DNA of 64,000 nucleotides, taken from Cognatishimia activa. Its GTDB lineage: Bacteria > Pseudomonadota > Alphaproteobacteria > Rhodobacterales > Rhodobacteraceae. Positions 34,754-45,639 of the stretch are shown here, piece after piece. Position numbers and translations under genes: made by a program. The stretch is taken from assembly GCF_017798205.1 (NCBI RefSeq), contig NZ_CP060010.1:1674001-1738000 (forward strand), written 5' to 3'. The notes below the pieces were generated by a model. The model searched no databases, was not told where the DNA came from, and saw only the letters and a list, made by a program, of their open reading frames with translations. The first letter of the stretch is position 1. Each line of letters starts with the position of its first letter.

Positions 34754-35560
34754 TTAGCCGTAGGTCGGGTGGAATTTTCCAGCTGGAGACAGTGTGAAGA
34801 TCTCAAACCCGTCTGAGGTCACGCCGATAGAGTGCTCAAACTGTGCAGACAGGGATTTGTCGCGAGTCACGGCGGTCCAGTCATCGGCGAGAACTTTGGT
34901 TTCTGGGCGGCCCAGATTGATCATGGGCTCGATCGTAAAGAACATGCCTTCTTCGAGCCTCGGTCCGGTGCCCGGACGACCGTAGTGCAGAACGTTTGGC
35001 GGAGAGTGGAACACACGGCCAAGTCCGTGGCCGCAGAAGTCGCGGACGACGGACATGCGCTGCGCTTCGGCATAGGTCTGGATCGCGTGGCCAATATCGC
35101 CAAAAGTGTTGCCGGGTTTGACCGCTTCGATGCCCAGCATCAGCGCATCATGGGTCACTTGGATCAGGCGTTCTGCTTTGCGGGGCAGTTTGCCGGCGAC
35201 ATACATGCGGCTGGAATCGCCAAACCAGCCGTCGGCAATCACTGTGACGTCGATATTCAGGATATCGCCGTCCTTGAGTTTCTTGTCGCCCGGAATGCCG
35301 TGGCAGACCACATGGTTCACGGAAATACAGCTGGCGTGCTGATAGCCCTTGTAGCCAATCGTCGCGGATTTGGTGCCATATTCGATGACTTTGGCCTCGA
35401 TGATCCGATCGATCTCACCCGTGGTCTGGCCCGGGAACACATGGTCCGCGATCTCGTCGAGAATGCGCGCGGTGATCTGGCCTGCGTTATGCATGCCCGC
35501 GAAATCCGCCTCTTTGTGGATCGTAATACCGTCGCGTGTTTTGCCAGCCTTGAGGATCAT
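34754..35560 (-). CDS. map: type I methionine aminopeptidase
   Basis: A 268-residue metalloprotease that removes the initiator methionine. Metal ligands and neighbours are seen in GDILNIDVTVIADGWFGD, CGHGLGRVFHSPPN, FFTIEPMINLG and FEHSIGVT. Length is standard. It is preceded on the same strand by sfsA, 65 bases away, and faces rsmD across a repeat. Confidence 0.96.
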   Translation of the reverse strand: MILKAGKTRDGITIHKEADFAGMHNAGQITARILDEIADHVFPGQTTGEIDRIIEAKVIEYGTKSATIGYKGYQHASCISVNHVVCHGIPGDKKLKDGDILNIDVTVIADGWFGDSSRMYVAGKLPRKAERLIQVTHDALMLGIEAVKPGNTFGDIGHAIQTYAEAQRMSVVRDFCGHGLGRVFHSPPNVLHYGRPGTGPRLEEGMFFTIEPMINLGRPETKVLADDWTAVTRDKSLSAQFEHSIGVTSDGFEIFTLSPAGKFHPTYG

Positions 35561-35625
35561 AAAGGCGCTCCGAAAGTCTTTGTTGCCCCTTACTTAGGGT
35601 TTTCTGACGGAAAGGACCAGAGGGG

Positions 35626-36327
35626 CTATTTCCGAAACGGCAAGGGGCGGCCGAGCGTGATCGCTTGAGGTGAGATTTGGCAGTCATAGGCGAGGACTTC
35701 GACGCCGGCATCGACGGCCATATCAAACGCTTTGGCGTAAGTCGGATCGATGTCTTTTGCCAGTGTAACGACCTCGGCGTCGGTGCGTTGTACCAGATAA
35801 AGCATCAGGGCGCGGTGGCCTGATTTGGTCATCTCAACAAGCTCATGCAGGTGTTTTGTGCCCCGCGCGGTGACGCTGTCGGGGAATTCGGCGATGCCGG
35901 CCTTGCGCGATAGGGTCACGGATTTCACTTCGACATAGAGGTCCGGGCCATTGCCAGACAGCAGAAAATCCACGCGACTATTGGTGCCATATTTCACTTC
36001 GCTGCGCACGTTTGGATGGTCTGCGAGCTCTGGCACCTCATGGGCCATGAGTGCTGCTTTGAGGGCACGGTTCGGCACCGAGGTATCGACGCCCGTAAAG
36101 TGGCCGTTCTCGTGATCCACCAAACGCCAGCCGTATTTCAGCTTTTTCTTAGGATCGTCATTTGGCTCGAGCCAGATTTTGGTGTCGGGATCCTTCAGCC
36201 CCATCATCGAGCCCGGGTTGGCGCAATGGGCCGTGATTTCGCTGCCGTCCTCGAGCCGCGCATCCGCCAGAAAGCGTTTGTAGCGTTTGATCAGGCGGGC
36301 AGGGATGAGGGGCGTTGTGAAGTCCAT
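35626..36327 (-). CDS. sfsA: SfsA family DNA/RNA-binding nuclease-like protein
   Basis: A 233-residue SfsA protein. It starts with the OB-fold part IPARLIKRYKRFLADARL and HCANPGSMMGL, then the PD-(D/E)XK-like core GTNSRVDFLLSG and LYVEVKSVTL, and ends with FDMAVDAGVEVLAYDCQISP. The old name (sugar fermentation stimulation) comes from E. coli; the biochemical role is still unclear. It lies upstream of map on the same strand. Confidence 0.94.
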   Translation of the reverse strand: MDFTTPLIPARLIKRYKRFLADARLEDGSEITAHCANPGSMMGLKDPDTKIWLEPNDDPKKKLKYGWRLVDHENGHFTGVDTSVPNRALKAALMAHEVPELADHPNVRSEVKYGTNSRVDFLLSGNGPDLYVEVKSVTLSRKAGIAEFPDSVTARGTKHLHELVEMTKSGHRALMLYLVQRTDAEVVTLAKDIDPTYAKAFDMAVDAGVEVLAYDCQISPQAITLGRPLPFRK

Positions 36328-36421
36328 AGGCTCTGCCTAGCGCATTGGCCCGCCCATGAACATCGCTTTCGGCTTGTGTGACGCGCGGGGCGGGCTATCT
36401 TGCCGCCCAAAGGAGACGCCC

Positions 36422-37141
36422 ATGCCAAATCCCACCGCCGCGATGCTTGTGATCGGAGATGAAATCCTGTCTGGCCGGACGCGAGACGCCAATATGCATT
36501 ACCTCGCAGGGCAGCTGACAGAGCGTGGGATTGATCTGAAGGAAGTCCGCATTGTCGGTGATGAGGCCGCCGAGATCACAGGGGCCGCGAAGGTCCTGTC
36601 TGAGCGCTATGATCATGTATTTACCTCGGGCGGTATTGGGCCAACCCATGATGACATCACAGCCGATTGCATTGCAGCGGCCTTTGATGCGCCGATTGAT
36701 GTGCGGGACGACGCGCGCGCGCTGCTTGCGGATTTTTATGAAAAATCCGGACGCGAGCTGAACGCCGCGCGGTTGCGGATGGCGCGGATCCCGGATGGGG
36801 CGGTGTTGATCGACAACCCTGTATCAGTGGCCCCGGGGTTTTCCTTGGGGAACGTGCATGTGATGGCAGGGGTGCCGAGCGTTTTCAAAGCTATGGTGGC
36901 CTCTGTTCTGCCGACCTTAACGGGAGGCGCGCCTTTGTTGTCCGACACGCTGCGCGTCGTGAAGGGGGAAGGCGACATCGCAGGGCCCCTTGGCGTATTG
37001 GCGGAACAGTTTGATGATCTGTCGTTTGGTTCTTACCCGTTTCAGCAAGACGGCATCTATGGGGCCAACTTGGTGGTGCGCGGCACGGATGAAACACGCT
37101 TGAACGCCGCAATGAACGCTTTGCGGGAGACTTTCGCATGA
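36422..37141 (+). CDS. CinA-like MoCF-biosynthesis domain protein
   Basis: A 239-residue protein equal to the N-terminal molybdopterin-binding-like (MoCF) half of CinA: LVIGDEILSGRTRDANMHYL and FTSGGIGPTHDDITADCIA. It lacks the C-terminal NMN deamidase half, so it is the short form common in alphaproteobacteria. It starts at 36422 after AAAGGAG; an earlier in-frame ATG (36356) is less likely. Four-base overlap with the next GNAT gene. Confidence 0.92.
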   Translation: MPNPTAAMLVIGDEILSGRTRDANMHYLAGQLTERGIDLKEVRIVGDEAAEITGAAKVLSERYDHVFTSGGIGPTHDDITADCIAAAFDAPIDVRDDARALLADFYEKSGRELNAARLRMARIPDGAVLIDNPVSVAPGFSLGNVHVMAGVPSVFKAMVASVLPTLTGGAPLLSDTLRVVKGEGDIAGPLGVLAEQFDDLSFGSYPFQQDGIYGANLVVRGTDETRLNAAMNALRETFA

Positions 37142-37863
37142 CGCTCCCCAATGTCCAGACGCTTTATGAGGTGACAGAGGCCACTTGGCCGCAGGCCTCG
37201 GATTGGCAAGAGGCTGGGTTCACCATTCGCGATGGTCAGGGCGGCGGCAAAAGGGTGTCTGCGGCGACATTGGCGCGCGCTTTGGGCGATGCCGATATCG
37301 GAGCCGCCGAGACAGCAATGCGCGCTTTGGGCCAAGCGCCTTTGTTTATGTTGCGCGATGGGGAAGAGAGGTTTGATTCCATGCTGGAAGCCCGTGGCTA
37401 TGATGTCATCGATCCAGTCAATCTCTATGCCATTGATGCCAAAGACCTCGCCCGCGATGATATCCCGCGCACGATTGCCATTCCCGCCTGGGAACCTTTG
37501 CGCATCATGGAGGAAATCTGGTCCGAGGGTGGTATTGGACCCGCACGGATAGAGGTGATGCGCCGGGCATGCTCTCCGAAAACAGGGATCGTCAGTCGGT
37601 TCAACGACAAACCCGCAGGAACGGCCTTTATGGCGATGCATCGGGGGATCACAATGCTACATGCGCTCGAGATTTTGGGCACGCAAAGGCGCAATGGGCT
37701 CGGGCGCTGGGCCATGCATCGCGCGGGCAATTGGACGCGGAAAAACGGAGGCCACACCGTCTCGGTCCTCTGCACAAAAGCAAATGACGCAGCGAATGGC
37801 TTGTATCAAAGCTTGGGAATGTCCCTGATTGGCGCGTATCATTATCGCATCAAACCGGAGTAA
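37138..37863 (+). CDS. GNAT family N-acetyltransferase
   Basis: A 241-residue protein with a C-terminal GNAT domain: GTAFMAMHRGITMLHALEI followed by the acetyl-CoA loop RRNGLGRWAM and SVLCTKANDAANGLYQSLGM. The N-terminal half is divergent. The substrate is unknown. It is coupled to the CinA-like gene upstream and lies three bases before the AhpD-like gene. Confidence 0.88.
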   Translation: MTLPNVQTLYEVTEATWPQASDWQEAGFTIRDGQGGGKRVSAATLARALGDADIGAAETAMRALGQAPLFMLRDGEERFDSMLEARGYDVIDPVNLYAIDAKDLARDDIPRTIAIPAWEPLRIMEEIWSEGGIGPARIEVMRRACSPKTGIVSRFNDKPAGTAFMAMHRGITMLHALEILGTQRRNGLGRWAMHRAGNWTRKNGGHTVSVLCTKANDAANGLYQSLGMSLIGAYHYRIKPE

Positions 37864-37866
37864 CCC

Positions 37867-38433
37867 ATGTCTGACAAAACCACAGCGCTTGATTTGCCGA
37901 TGGTCGATCCATTGCCTGAAGCAACCGCGAAGTACTTTGGGATTTGCGAAGAAAAACTCGGCATGGTGCCCAATGTCCTGAAGGCGCATGCCTTTGACAT
38001 CGACAAGCTGAACGCCTTTACGGCGCTTTACAACGATCTGATGCTTGGCGAGAGCGGCCTCAGCAAGCTCGAACGGGAAATGATTGCTGTGGTGGTCAGC
38101 TCGATCAATAGTTGTTTTTACTGCCTTGTCGCCCATGGCGCCGCTGTGCGCGAATTGTCTGGTGATCCTGCGCTGGGCGAGATCCTGCATATGAACTACC
38201 GCGCCGCTGACCTGTCTGATCGACACCGCGCCATGCTGGATTTCGCGGCACAAATCACCGAGGCCAGCAAAACCGTGCAGGAAAGCGACCGCCAACGGCT
38301 TCGTGATGTCGGTTTTACGGACCGCGACATCTGGGACATTGCCAACGTGGCCGGTTTCTACAATATGTCTAACCGCGTGGCCTCGGCCACGGGCATGGTG
38401 CCGAACCCGGAATATCATTCACAGGCCAGATGA
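37867..38433 (+). CDS. carboxymuconolactone decarboxylase-family (AhpD-like) protein
   Basis: A 188-residue peroxidase-related protein of the CMD/AhpD family. The proposed redox centre CFYCLVAHG (CxxC plus His) stands in SSINSCFYCLVAHGAAV. Helical segments before and after, such as FTALYNDLMLGESGLSKLER, match the family. It probably reduces peroxides or acts as an oxidoreductase. It shares the operon with the GNAT and OmpA genes, the latter overlapping by four bases. Confidence 0.9.
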   Translation: MSDKTTALDLPMVDPLPEATAKYFGICEEKLGMVPNVLKAHAFDIDKLNAFTALYNDLMLGESGLSKLEREMIAVVVSSINSCFYCLVAHGAAVRELSGDPALGEILHMNYRAADLSDRHRAMLDFAAQITEASKTVQESDRQRLRDVGFTDRDIWDIANVAGFYNMSNRVASATGMVPNPEYHSQAR

Positions 38434-39368
38434 CCTTTAAAGCTGCTCTTGTCCCTCTGATCCTTTTGCCTTTGCCCTTGGCAGCCTTAGAGATCGCTAT
38501 GCCCGAGGGCAGTGCAGTTCAGTTTGAGAGCATTGAGGAAACGGCCAGCTATGGGTTGCCTGATGCGCCCTATCAGGACGGCTACCTGTCCACCCGCCGC
38601 GTCAATGGCGAGGTGACCAAACAGGTCTGGGGCCTGGCGGGCTCGGCCAGCACAGAGCAGCTGATCGAACCTCTGCGCCGTCAGATCGAAGCGGGCGGCT
38701 ATGCGATTATGCTCGATTGTGATTCCGACAGTTGCGGCGGGTTTGATTTCCGCTTCAACACAGACGTCGTCCCCGCGCCGGATATGTTTGTGGACCTTCA
38801 GGATTTCCGCTTTGTTTCAGCCCTGAAAGAGTCTTTCACCGGCAGCGAGGCGATCTCGGTTCTGGTCAGTCGCACAGCCGATCTGGGTCTGATGCAGATC
38901 ATCTCGGTGGTGCCGTCTGAGGCCGAAGCAGCGCTGCCGCTTTCGTCTGGCATTTCGCTAGGGACCATCAGCGCCACCCCTGTGATCGCACGCGGCTCCA
39001 CCATCCTGGCGCTGCGCACCGGCGGCCGCGCCGTTCTGAGCGACCTGAGTTTTCAAACCGGCTCGTCCCAGCTGGCGGATCTACCGTTCCAATCCCTGCG
39101 CGATCTGGCGAGTTTCCTTGCCGAAGATTCCACACGCCGGATCGCCCTTGTTGGCCACAGCGACAACGTGGGCAGCTTGGACAACAATATGAAACTGTCC
39201 GAAAAACGCGCGATGTCGGTGGCCGCGTATCTGATTGATCGGCTTGGAGTCTCTGCCGATCAGATCGACTCTTATGGCGTTGGCTTCCTGTCGCCACTTG
39301 CGACCAATGCGAGTGAAGCAGGCAAGACCTCTAATCGCCGCGTTGAGGCGGTGCTCCTCACTCCCTAA
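38430..39368 (+). CDS. OmpA family protein
   Basis: A 312-residue exported protein: signal peptide (AALVPLILLPLPLAALE), a unique middle region (about residues 20-200), and a C-terminal OmpA peptidoglycan-binding domain (about 210-310) with IALVGHSDNVGSLDNNMKLSEKR split here as IALVGHSDNVGS and LSEKRAMSVAAYL, and TSNRRVEAVL at the end. The N-terminal part does not look like a beta-barrel, so it is more likely a periplasmic, peptidoglycan-attached protein. It is last in its operon. Confidence 0.9.
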   Translation: MTFKAALVPLILLPLPLAALEIAMPEGSAVQFESIEETASYGLPDAPYQDGYLSTRRVNGEVTKQVWGLAGSASTEQLIEPLRRQIEAGGYAIMLDCDSDSCGGFDFRFNTDVVPAPDMFVDLQDFRFVSALKESFTGSEAISVLVSRTADLGLMQIISVVPSEAEAALPLSSGISLGTISATPVIARGSTILALRTGGRAVLSDLSFQTGSSQLADLPFQSLRDLASFLAEDSTRRIALVGHSDNVGSLDNNMKLSEKRAMSVAAYLIDRLGVSADQIDSYGVGFLSPLATNASEAGKTSNRRVEAVLLTP

Positions 39369-39383
39369 GCGGGCGTTCTGCGT

Positions 39384-39408
39384 AAAAAAGCCCCGCATGA
39401 TGCGGGGC
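39384..39408 (-). terminator. terminator of the LysR-type regulator gene
   Basis: GCCCCGC/GCGGGGC stem with an AT-rich loop. On the minus strand it is followed by TTTTTT (39384-39389). It may also slow transcripts from the OmpA side. Confidence 0.78.
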
Positions 39409-39459
39409 CAGTCGGGCTTGGATGAGCCTGGGAAAAAATGGATTTGTCTCGGGTGGGTC

Positions 39460-40365
39460 TTACCAGTCGGTCGGACCCTTATCGGCATAGGCGTTCACCA
39501 GGAAATCGATGAAGGCACGCACCTTGGGCTGGGTGAACCGACCCGGAGGATAGACCGCGTAGATACCTTGGGTTTCCATCGGCAGATCAGGAATCGCATC
39601 CTCGACCAGACCTTGTTCCATGGCATCCGCGTAAAGGAAGCTTGGCAAGTAAGCGATGCCCAGACCCGCGATGGCTGCGTTCAGCAGGGATTGCCCGTCA
39701 TTAACAGACAGCCAGCCGGCCGTGCGGACCTGACGTTTCTCGCCAGAGGGGGCTGCCAGTTTCCAGACCGCGCCATTGGACTGGCTGGAATAATGCAACA
39801 GCTTGTGTTCATTCAGATCGTCGATTTTCTGCGGACGCCCGTATTGTTCGAAATACTTCGGGCTCGCGATCATGCGACGTGTGGTTTCTGTGAGTTTGCG
39901 GGCCCGCAGAGAGCTGTCTTCCAGCTCGCCAATGCGGATTGCCATATCAAACCCTTCGGAGATCAGCTCAACGTAGCGGTTGTTCAGCACCATATTTACC
40001 GTGATGTCCGGGAATTCCGCGAGGAAGTCGCCCAGAACTGGCGAGAGGTGGTTCACACCAAAATCCGTTGCCACCGAGATGCGCAACAGGCCCGAAGGCG
40101 CAGATTGCATCGATGTCACCAGCGCGTCAGCCTCACCTGCGTCATTGAGAACACGGCGGGCACGGTCGTAATAAGCCAGACCGATCTCGGTTGGGCTCAC
40201 ACGACGTGTGGTGCGGTTTAGCAAACGGGCGCCCAGACGTGCTTCGAGGCTCGAAACATGCTTGGAAACCGCGGATTTAGAGATGCCCATCTTTTTCGCG
40301 GCATCGGTGAAGCCGCCTTGGTCAACGACCGTGGCGAAGGCTTCCATTTCCGTTAAGCGATCCAT
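39460..40365 (-). CDS. LysR-family transcriptional regulator
   Basis: A 301-residue LysR regulator. The N-terminal helix-turn-helix spans about residues 1-60 (MDRLTEMEAFATVVDQGGFT and MGISKSAVSKHVSSLEARLG), and a periplasmic-binding-like effector domain follows (RISVATDFGVNHLSPVLGDF). It is the AaeR/PecT/DsdC-like group often called LTTR in Rhodobacterales. The neighbours give no clue to the target; the gene upstream is on the same strand. Confidence 0.93.
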   Translation of the reverse strand: MDRLTEMEAFATVVDQGGFTDAAKKMGISKSAVSKHVSSLEARLGARLLNRTTRRVSPTEIGLAYYDRARRVLNDAGEADALVTSMQSAPSGLLRISVATDFGVNHLSPVLGDFLAEFPDITVNMVLNNRYVELISEGFDMAIRIGELEDSSLRARKLTETTRRMIASPKYFEQYGRPQKIDDLNEHKLLHYSSQSNGAVWKLAAPSGEKRQVRTAGWLSVNDGQSLLNAAIAGLGIAYLPSFLYADAMEQGLVEDAIPDLPMETQGIYAVYPPGRFTQPKVRAFIDFLVNAYADKGPTDW

Positions 40366-40489
40366 TTTTCGTAATCCTTGTGGCTACTGCTCGACACAAG
40401 TTTTGACGGTGAAATGGGGCACGAAATGGGCACATCACTGACAATATCGGGAAATTACCAAGGATCGTTAATGGCACGGAAACAGACGG

Positions 40490-41194
40490 TCACAATTCGG
40501 CAATGCTGCGTTCAGGCATTGGAAACAAAGACAAAAACGCTTTTTCCCCCTCTGGGGTAAAGGTCACGACCCTGCTGTTTTCCTCACGTTTCGCCCAATT
40601 TAAAGCGATAAAGCGCGATAAAATGGCGCGACCGAGCTGTCCCGCCAAATGCGAGGACCGCGCGCTCCAGTCCAGGCATTCGCGGCATAGGGGCGCTTTG
40701 CTTGTGGGCAGCGCGTCCAAGTCTATGCCCAATTCGGAAACAAAGGCATGGCCCGCTTTGGTCAGGATCAACGACTCATCGCTGGGCTCAAGCAATCCCT
40801 TGGCGACCATCGAGCGATACATCTGCACGCCCATATCGCCCGCGAGGTGGTTGTAACAAACGCGCGCCTTTCGCATGGCGCTGTCCTTTGGGCCGGTGCG
40901 TTTGCGCAGATGCCCGGCACCGGCGGCCAGACCCATAAGGGCCTCAAGCACGCCGGCAACCTCATCACTGACGAGGGTGAAATACTTGTGCCGCCCCGAT
41001 TTGCGCGCCGCAACCAGCCCCCCGTCTGTCAATTTCGCAAGATGGGCCGAAGCCGTCTGCGCCGTCACGCCCGCCTCAAACGCAAGCTCTGTCGCGGTCA
41101 ACGCCTTCCCGCTCATCAAAGCGGTCAGGATGTTGGCGCGGGCAGGGTCTCCGATCAAAGCGGCGATTTGGGCGATGTCTGGTCCTTCCTTCAT
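40490..41194 (-). CDS. ArsR-family winged-helix regulator
   Basis: A 234-residue regulator with an N-terminal ArsR winged helix (IAALIGDPARANILTALM, EAGVTAQTASAHLAKL and a wing with RKSGRHKYFTL) and a long C-terminal extension of about 130 residues with cysteines (CRECLDW near 168-174). It is divergent from the NIPSNAP/ABM pair, and a near-perfect inverted repeat overlaps its start codon, which suggests autoregulation and control of the pair. The ligand is not known; classical metal-binding ELCVCD is absent. Confidence 0.9.
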   Translation of the reverse strand: MKEGPDIAQIAALIGDPARANILTALMSGKALTATELAFEAGVTAQTASAHLAKLTDGGLVAARKSGRHKYFTLVSDEVAGVLEALMGLAAGAGHLRKRTGPKDSAMRKARVCYNHLAGDMGVQMYRSMVAKGLLEPSDESLILTKAGHAFVSELGIDLDALPTSKAPLCRECLDWSARSSHLAGQLGRAILSRFIALNWAKREENSRVVTFTPEGEKAFLSLFPMPERSIAEL

Positions 41195-41217
41195 ACTTCG
41201 ATCATGGGCGAAGCATG
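41192..41217. promoter_or_regulatory. inverted repeat in the ArsR / NIPSNAP divergent promoter
   Basis: CATaCTTCG (41192-41200) and CGAAGcATG (41209-41217) form an 8-of-9 inverted repeat with an 8-base spacer. It overlaps the start codon of the ArsR gene. A plausible operator for that regulator. Confidence 0.45.
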
Positions 41218-41265
41218 TAGGGCCGTCAAGCTGCTAGACACAAACCCAAGCAAAAGGAGCCCATC

Positions 41266-41589
41266 ATGCTGACGTGTATTATCAGGTATCAGATCGACCC
41301 CACCAAGAAAGCGCAATTCGCCCAATATGCGCGCAACTGGGGGCAGGCCATCCCGCGCAATGGGGCTGATTTGATCGGCTACTATGCGCCTCACGAAGGC
41401 TCCACGACCCTAGCCTATGGGATCTACAACATCGAAAGCCTCGCGGCCTATGAGGCCTATCGCCAACGCCTTGCCGCAGACCCCTTGGGCCGCGCGAACT
41501 ATGAATTCGCCCAACGCGAGAAATTCCTCTTGCGCGAAGACCGCACCTTTCTGACATTGGCCTCAGCCCCACACGGAGACGCCACATGA
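41266..41589 (+). CDS. NIPSNAP family protein
   Basis: A 107-residue ferredoxin-like fold protein with YQIDPTKKAQFAQYARNWG and DLIGYYAPHEGSTTLAYGIY. NIPSNAP proteins are dimeric alpha-beta barrels of uncertain function. AAAGGAG precedes the start. The stop overlaps the start of the ABM gene, so the two form a small operon divergent from the ArsR regulator. Confidence 0.9.
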   Translation: MLTCIIRYQIDPTKKAQFAQYARNWGQAIPRNGADLIGYYAPHEGSTTLAYGIYNIESLAAYEAYRQRLAADPLGRANYEFAQREKFLLREDRTFLTLASAPHGDAT

Positions 41590-41930
41590 TCGCTGTCATC
41601 TTTGAAGTTGAAATCGCCGAAGGACGTCAGGGCGACTATCTTGAAATCGCGGCTGATTTGAAACCGATCCTCGAGCAGGTCGATGGCTTTATCTCGATGG
41701 AACGATTCCAAAGCCTCAGCACTCCCGGGAAACTGCTTTCCTTGTCTTATTGGCGGGACGAAGAGGCCGTCAAGGCATGGCGCGCGCTGTCCAAACATCG
41801 CGATGCGCAGGCCAAGGGGCGGGCAGGGGTCTTTGAGGGCTACCGCCTAAAGGTGGCGTCGGTTCTGCGTGATTATGGGATGCATGATCGAACAGAGGCC
41901 CCGTCCGACAGCCAAACGGTGCATGGCTAG
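41586..41930 (+). CDS. antibiotic biosynthesis monooxygenase (ABM) domain protein
   Basis: A 114-residue dimeric alpha-beta barrel protein with the ABM motifs VIFEVEIAEGRQGDYLEIA, GFISMERFQSL and LLSLSYWRDEEAVKAW. Members include small heme-degrading enzymes and quinol monooxygenases, but many have no known activity. The ATG overlaps the NIPSNAP stop by four bases. No heme ligand can be assigned with confidence. Confidence 0.9.
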   Translation: MIAVIFEVEIAEGRQGDYLEIAADLKPILEQVDGFISMERFQSLSTPGKLLSLSYWRDEEAVKAWRALSKHRDAQAKGRAGVFEGYRLKVASVLRDYGMHDRTEAPSDSQTVHG

Positions 41931-42044
41931 GCCCAACCATCACACAAAAGTTTATGCCAGTTCCCACAGCTTCAATGAATGGAATATGTGAATCTTCGGT
42001 TGCCCGTGCTAAAAAATAAGTCAGGCAATACATAAGAAGAGCAG

Positions 42045-43115
42045 ATGCCAGATCCATTCATCTCTGAGGTCAAATACCTCGGAGGCGCAAATGAAGACTT
42101 TATCGAGGTCGCGGTCGATGCGGGCTTTGATGTCACCGGGCTTCAGGTCACGGTCTATCAAAGCAATGGCAACCCGCGTTCTATAAGCGATCTCTCTGAC
42201 CTCACGCCGACCACTGTGAACGGCAAAGACGTCTATGTTCTGGAAAACGGAGACGCCACGAATTTCAACGGTGTCGCCTTTCACCAAGGGGTCTCGCTGA
42301 CCCAGGATGGCACCACATATTCCTTTGTGTCATTTGACGACACATCCTCGACGATCACCGCACAATCCGGTCCCGCCGCCGGAGATACTTCTGTGGACGT
42401 CGGGCAGGCCCCAAGAGGCTCGTCACTTGAGACCACAGATGGCGGACAGACTTATTTCACCCAAGACACACCAGATGCGGGCAATGTGACCTGTCTGGTC
42501 AAAGGCACTTGGATCCGGTCCGTCGACGGGCCGGTGAAGGTCGAAGATTTGAAGATTGGCACGCACGTTCTCACCTTTGATGGCGAGGCCAAGCCCTTGC
42601 GTCAGGTTTTCACCCAAAGCTTCGATGCGGAAACGCTGGCATCCGAACCAAAGATGTCCCCGATCAGAATAACCGCCGGAGCCCTAGGCGCTGGGCTCCC
42701 GTCTGAGGATCTCTTGGTCTCGCGTCAGCATCGCATGGTGGTGTCCTCGCAGATCTCGGGTCGCATGATGGCGCAAGAGGACGTTTTGGTCCCCGCGTTA
42801 CGCCTGACCGCGCTGCCCGGCATTTTCGCGGATGAGACCCTGTCTACCGTGACCTACTATCACCTCTTGTTTGACGCCCATGAGGTGATCTTTGCCAATG
42901 ACGCGCCAACCGAAAGCTTTTTCCTTGGGGCAGAGGCCCTGAGCGCCTTGCCACCTGACGCCCTCACCGAGCTGCGCGAGATCTTTCCCGATCTGACATT
43001 GCCGATGCAGATCAAGGACTCAAAACTGCCCATCCCAGATGCGCGTGTCCAAACTGCCTTGGTCAATCGTCATGCCAAAAGCAGAAAAGGCCTGCTGAGT
43101 AAGCAGGCCCTTTAA
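42045..43115 (+). CDS. Hint (hedgehog/intein) domain protein
   Basis: A 356-residue protein with an N-terminal lamin-tail-like beta domain (about 1-140; ISEVKYLGGANEDFIEVAV), then a hedgehog-type Hint domain (about 147-300). The Hint part begins with Cys150 in NVTCLVKGTWIRSVDG and VEDLKIGTHVLTF, and holds VSRQHRMVVSS and YYHLLFDAHEVIFAND. No signal peptide is seen; related proteins in Rhodobacterales are probably secreted by type I systems. No downstream extein remains, so self-splicing is unlikely. It may undergo autoprocessing. Confidence 0.9.
   Translation: MPDPFISEVKYLGGANEDFIEVAVDAGFDVTGLQVTVYQSNGNPRSISDLSDLTPTTVNGKDVYVLENGDATNFNGVAFHQGVSLTQDGTTYSFVSFDDTSSTITAQSGPAAGDTSVDVGQAPRGSSLETTDGGQTYFTQDTPDAGNVTCLVKGTWIRSVDGPVKVEDLKIGTHVLTFDGEAKPLRQVFTQSFDAETLASEPKMSPIRITAGALGAGLPSEDLLVSRQHRMVVSSQISGRMMAQEDVLVPALRLTALPGIFADETLSTVTYYHLLFDAHEVIFANDAPTESFFLGAEALSALPPDALTELREIFPDLTLPMQIKDSKLPIPDARVQTALVNRHAKSRKGLLSKQAL
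43089..43110. terminator. possible bidirectional terminator at the end of the Hint gene
   Basis: An 8-base-pair stem GGCCTGCT/AGCAGGCC with loop GAGTA overlaps the end of the Hint coding region. T-rich tails are short on both sides (CTTTAATC and CCTTTTC). It probably serves the convergent FadH-like gene as well. Confidence 0.5.
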
Positions 43116-43139
43116 TCTAGTTCAGCTTGTAGCGTTGGC

Positions 43140-45188
<2,049 letters not shown>

Positions 45189-45254
45189 CTAACCCTGCCC
45201 AGAAAACCTGACATTGTCAGGGGGCAACCTCACGTCAGTTCTGGAAAAGAAACG

Positions 45255-45629
45255 CTAGGTCGTTTCCACGCAATGGCGGCGGAAGGCGCGTTTGAGCATG
45301 TCCAGCTCGGCCCGCAACAGATCCATCTCGGCGCGAATATCTTCGGCCACGGCCTCGCCTGCGATGATCGAAAAGCTTTCCAGCGTCTCGCCAGAGGATT
45401 TCTCGCGGATCAGGAAAGTATGCACGCCGTCGGCAATCGCGGTCGATGGGATCGGAATACGCAGGATCCAGCGATTGTCGCCATTCGGGATCAGCGTCAC
45501 ATGGTCCAGCAGCTTTTCCAACAAGGTCACTTCGATTGCAGGTGCAATCCCGTCGGTCTTTTTCGAGGTGATCACCCCGTCCCAGACGCCTTCGAACAAG
45601 CGGGTCTTGGTCAGCGTAAAGGTACTCAT
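45255..45629 (-). CDS. conserved hypothetical protein
   Basis: A 124-residue soluble protein. The N-terminal two-thirds looks like a small beta-sandwich (TLTKTRLFEGVWDGVITS and NRWILRIPIPSTAIADGVH); the C-terminal 35 residues are a charged helix or coiled coil (DIRAEMDLLRAELDMLKRAF). It is 10 bases downstream of the DUF6478 gene and likely shares its transcript. No function is assigned. Confidence 0.8.
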   Translation of the reverse strand: MSTFTLTKTRLFEGVWDGVITSKKTDGIAPAIEVTLLEKLLDHVTLIPNGDNRWILRIPIPSTAIADGVHTFLIREKSSGETLESFSIIAGEAVAEDIRAEMDLLRAELDMLKRAFRRHCVETT

Positions 45630-45639
45630 GCTCTGATCC

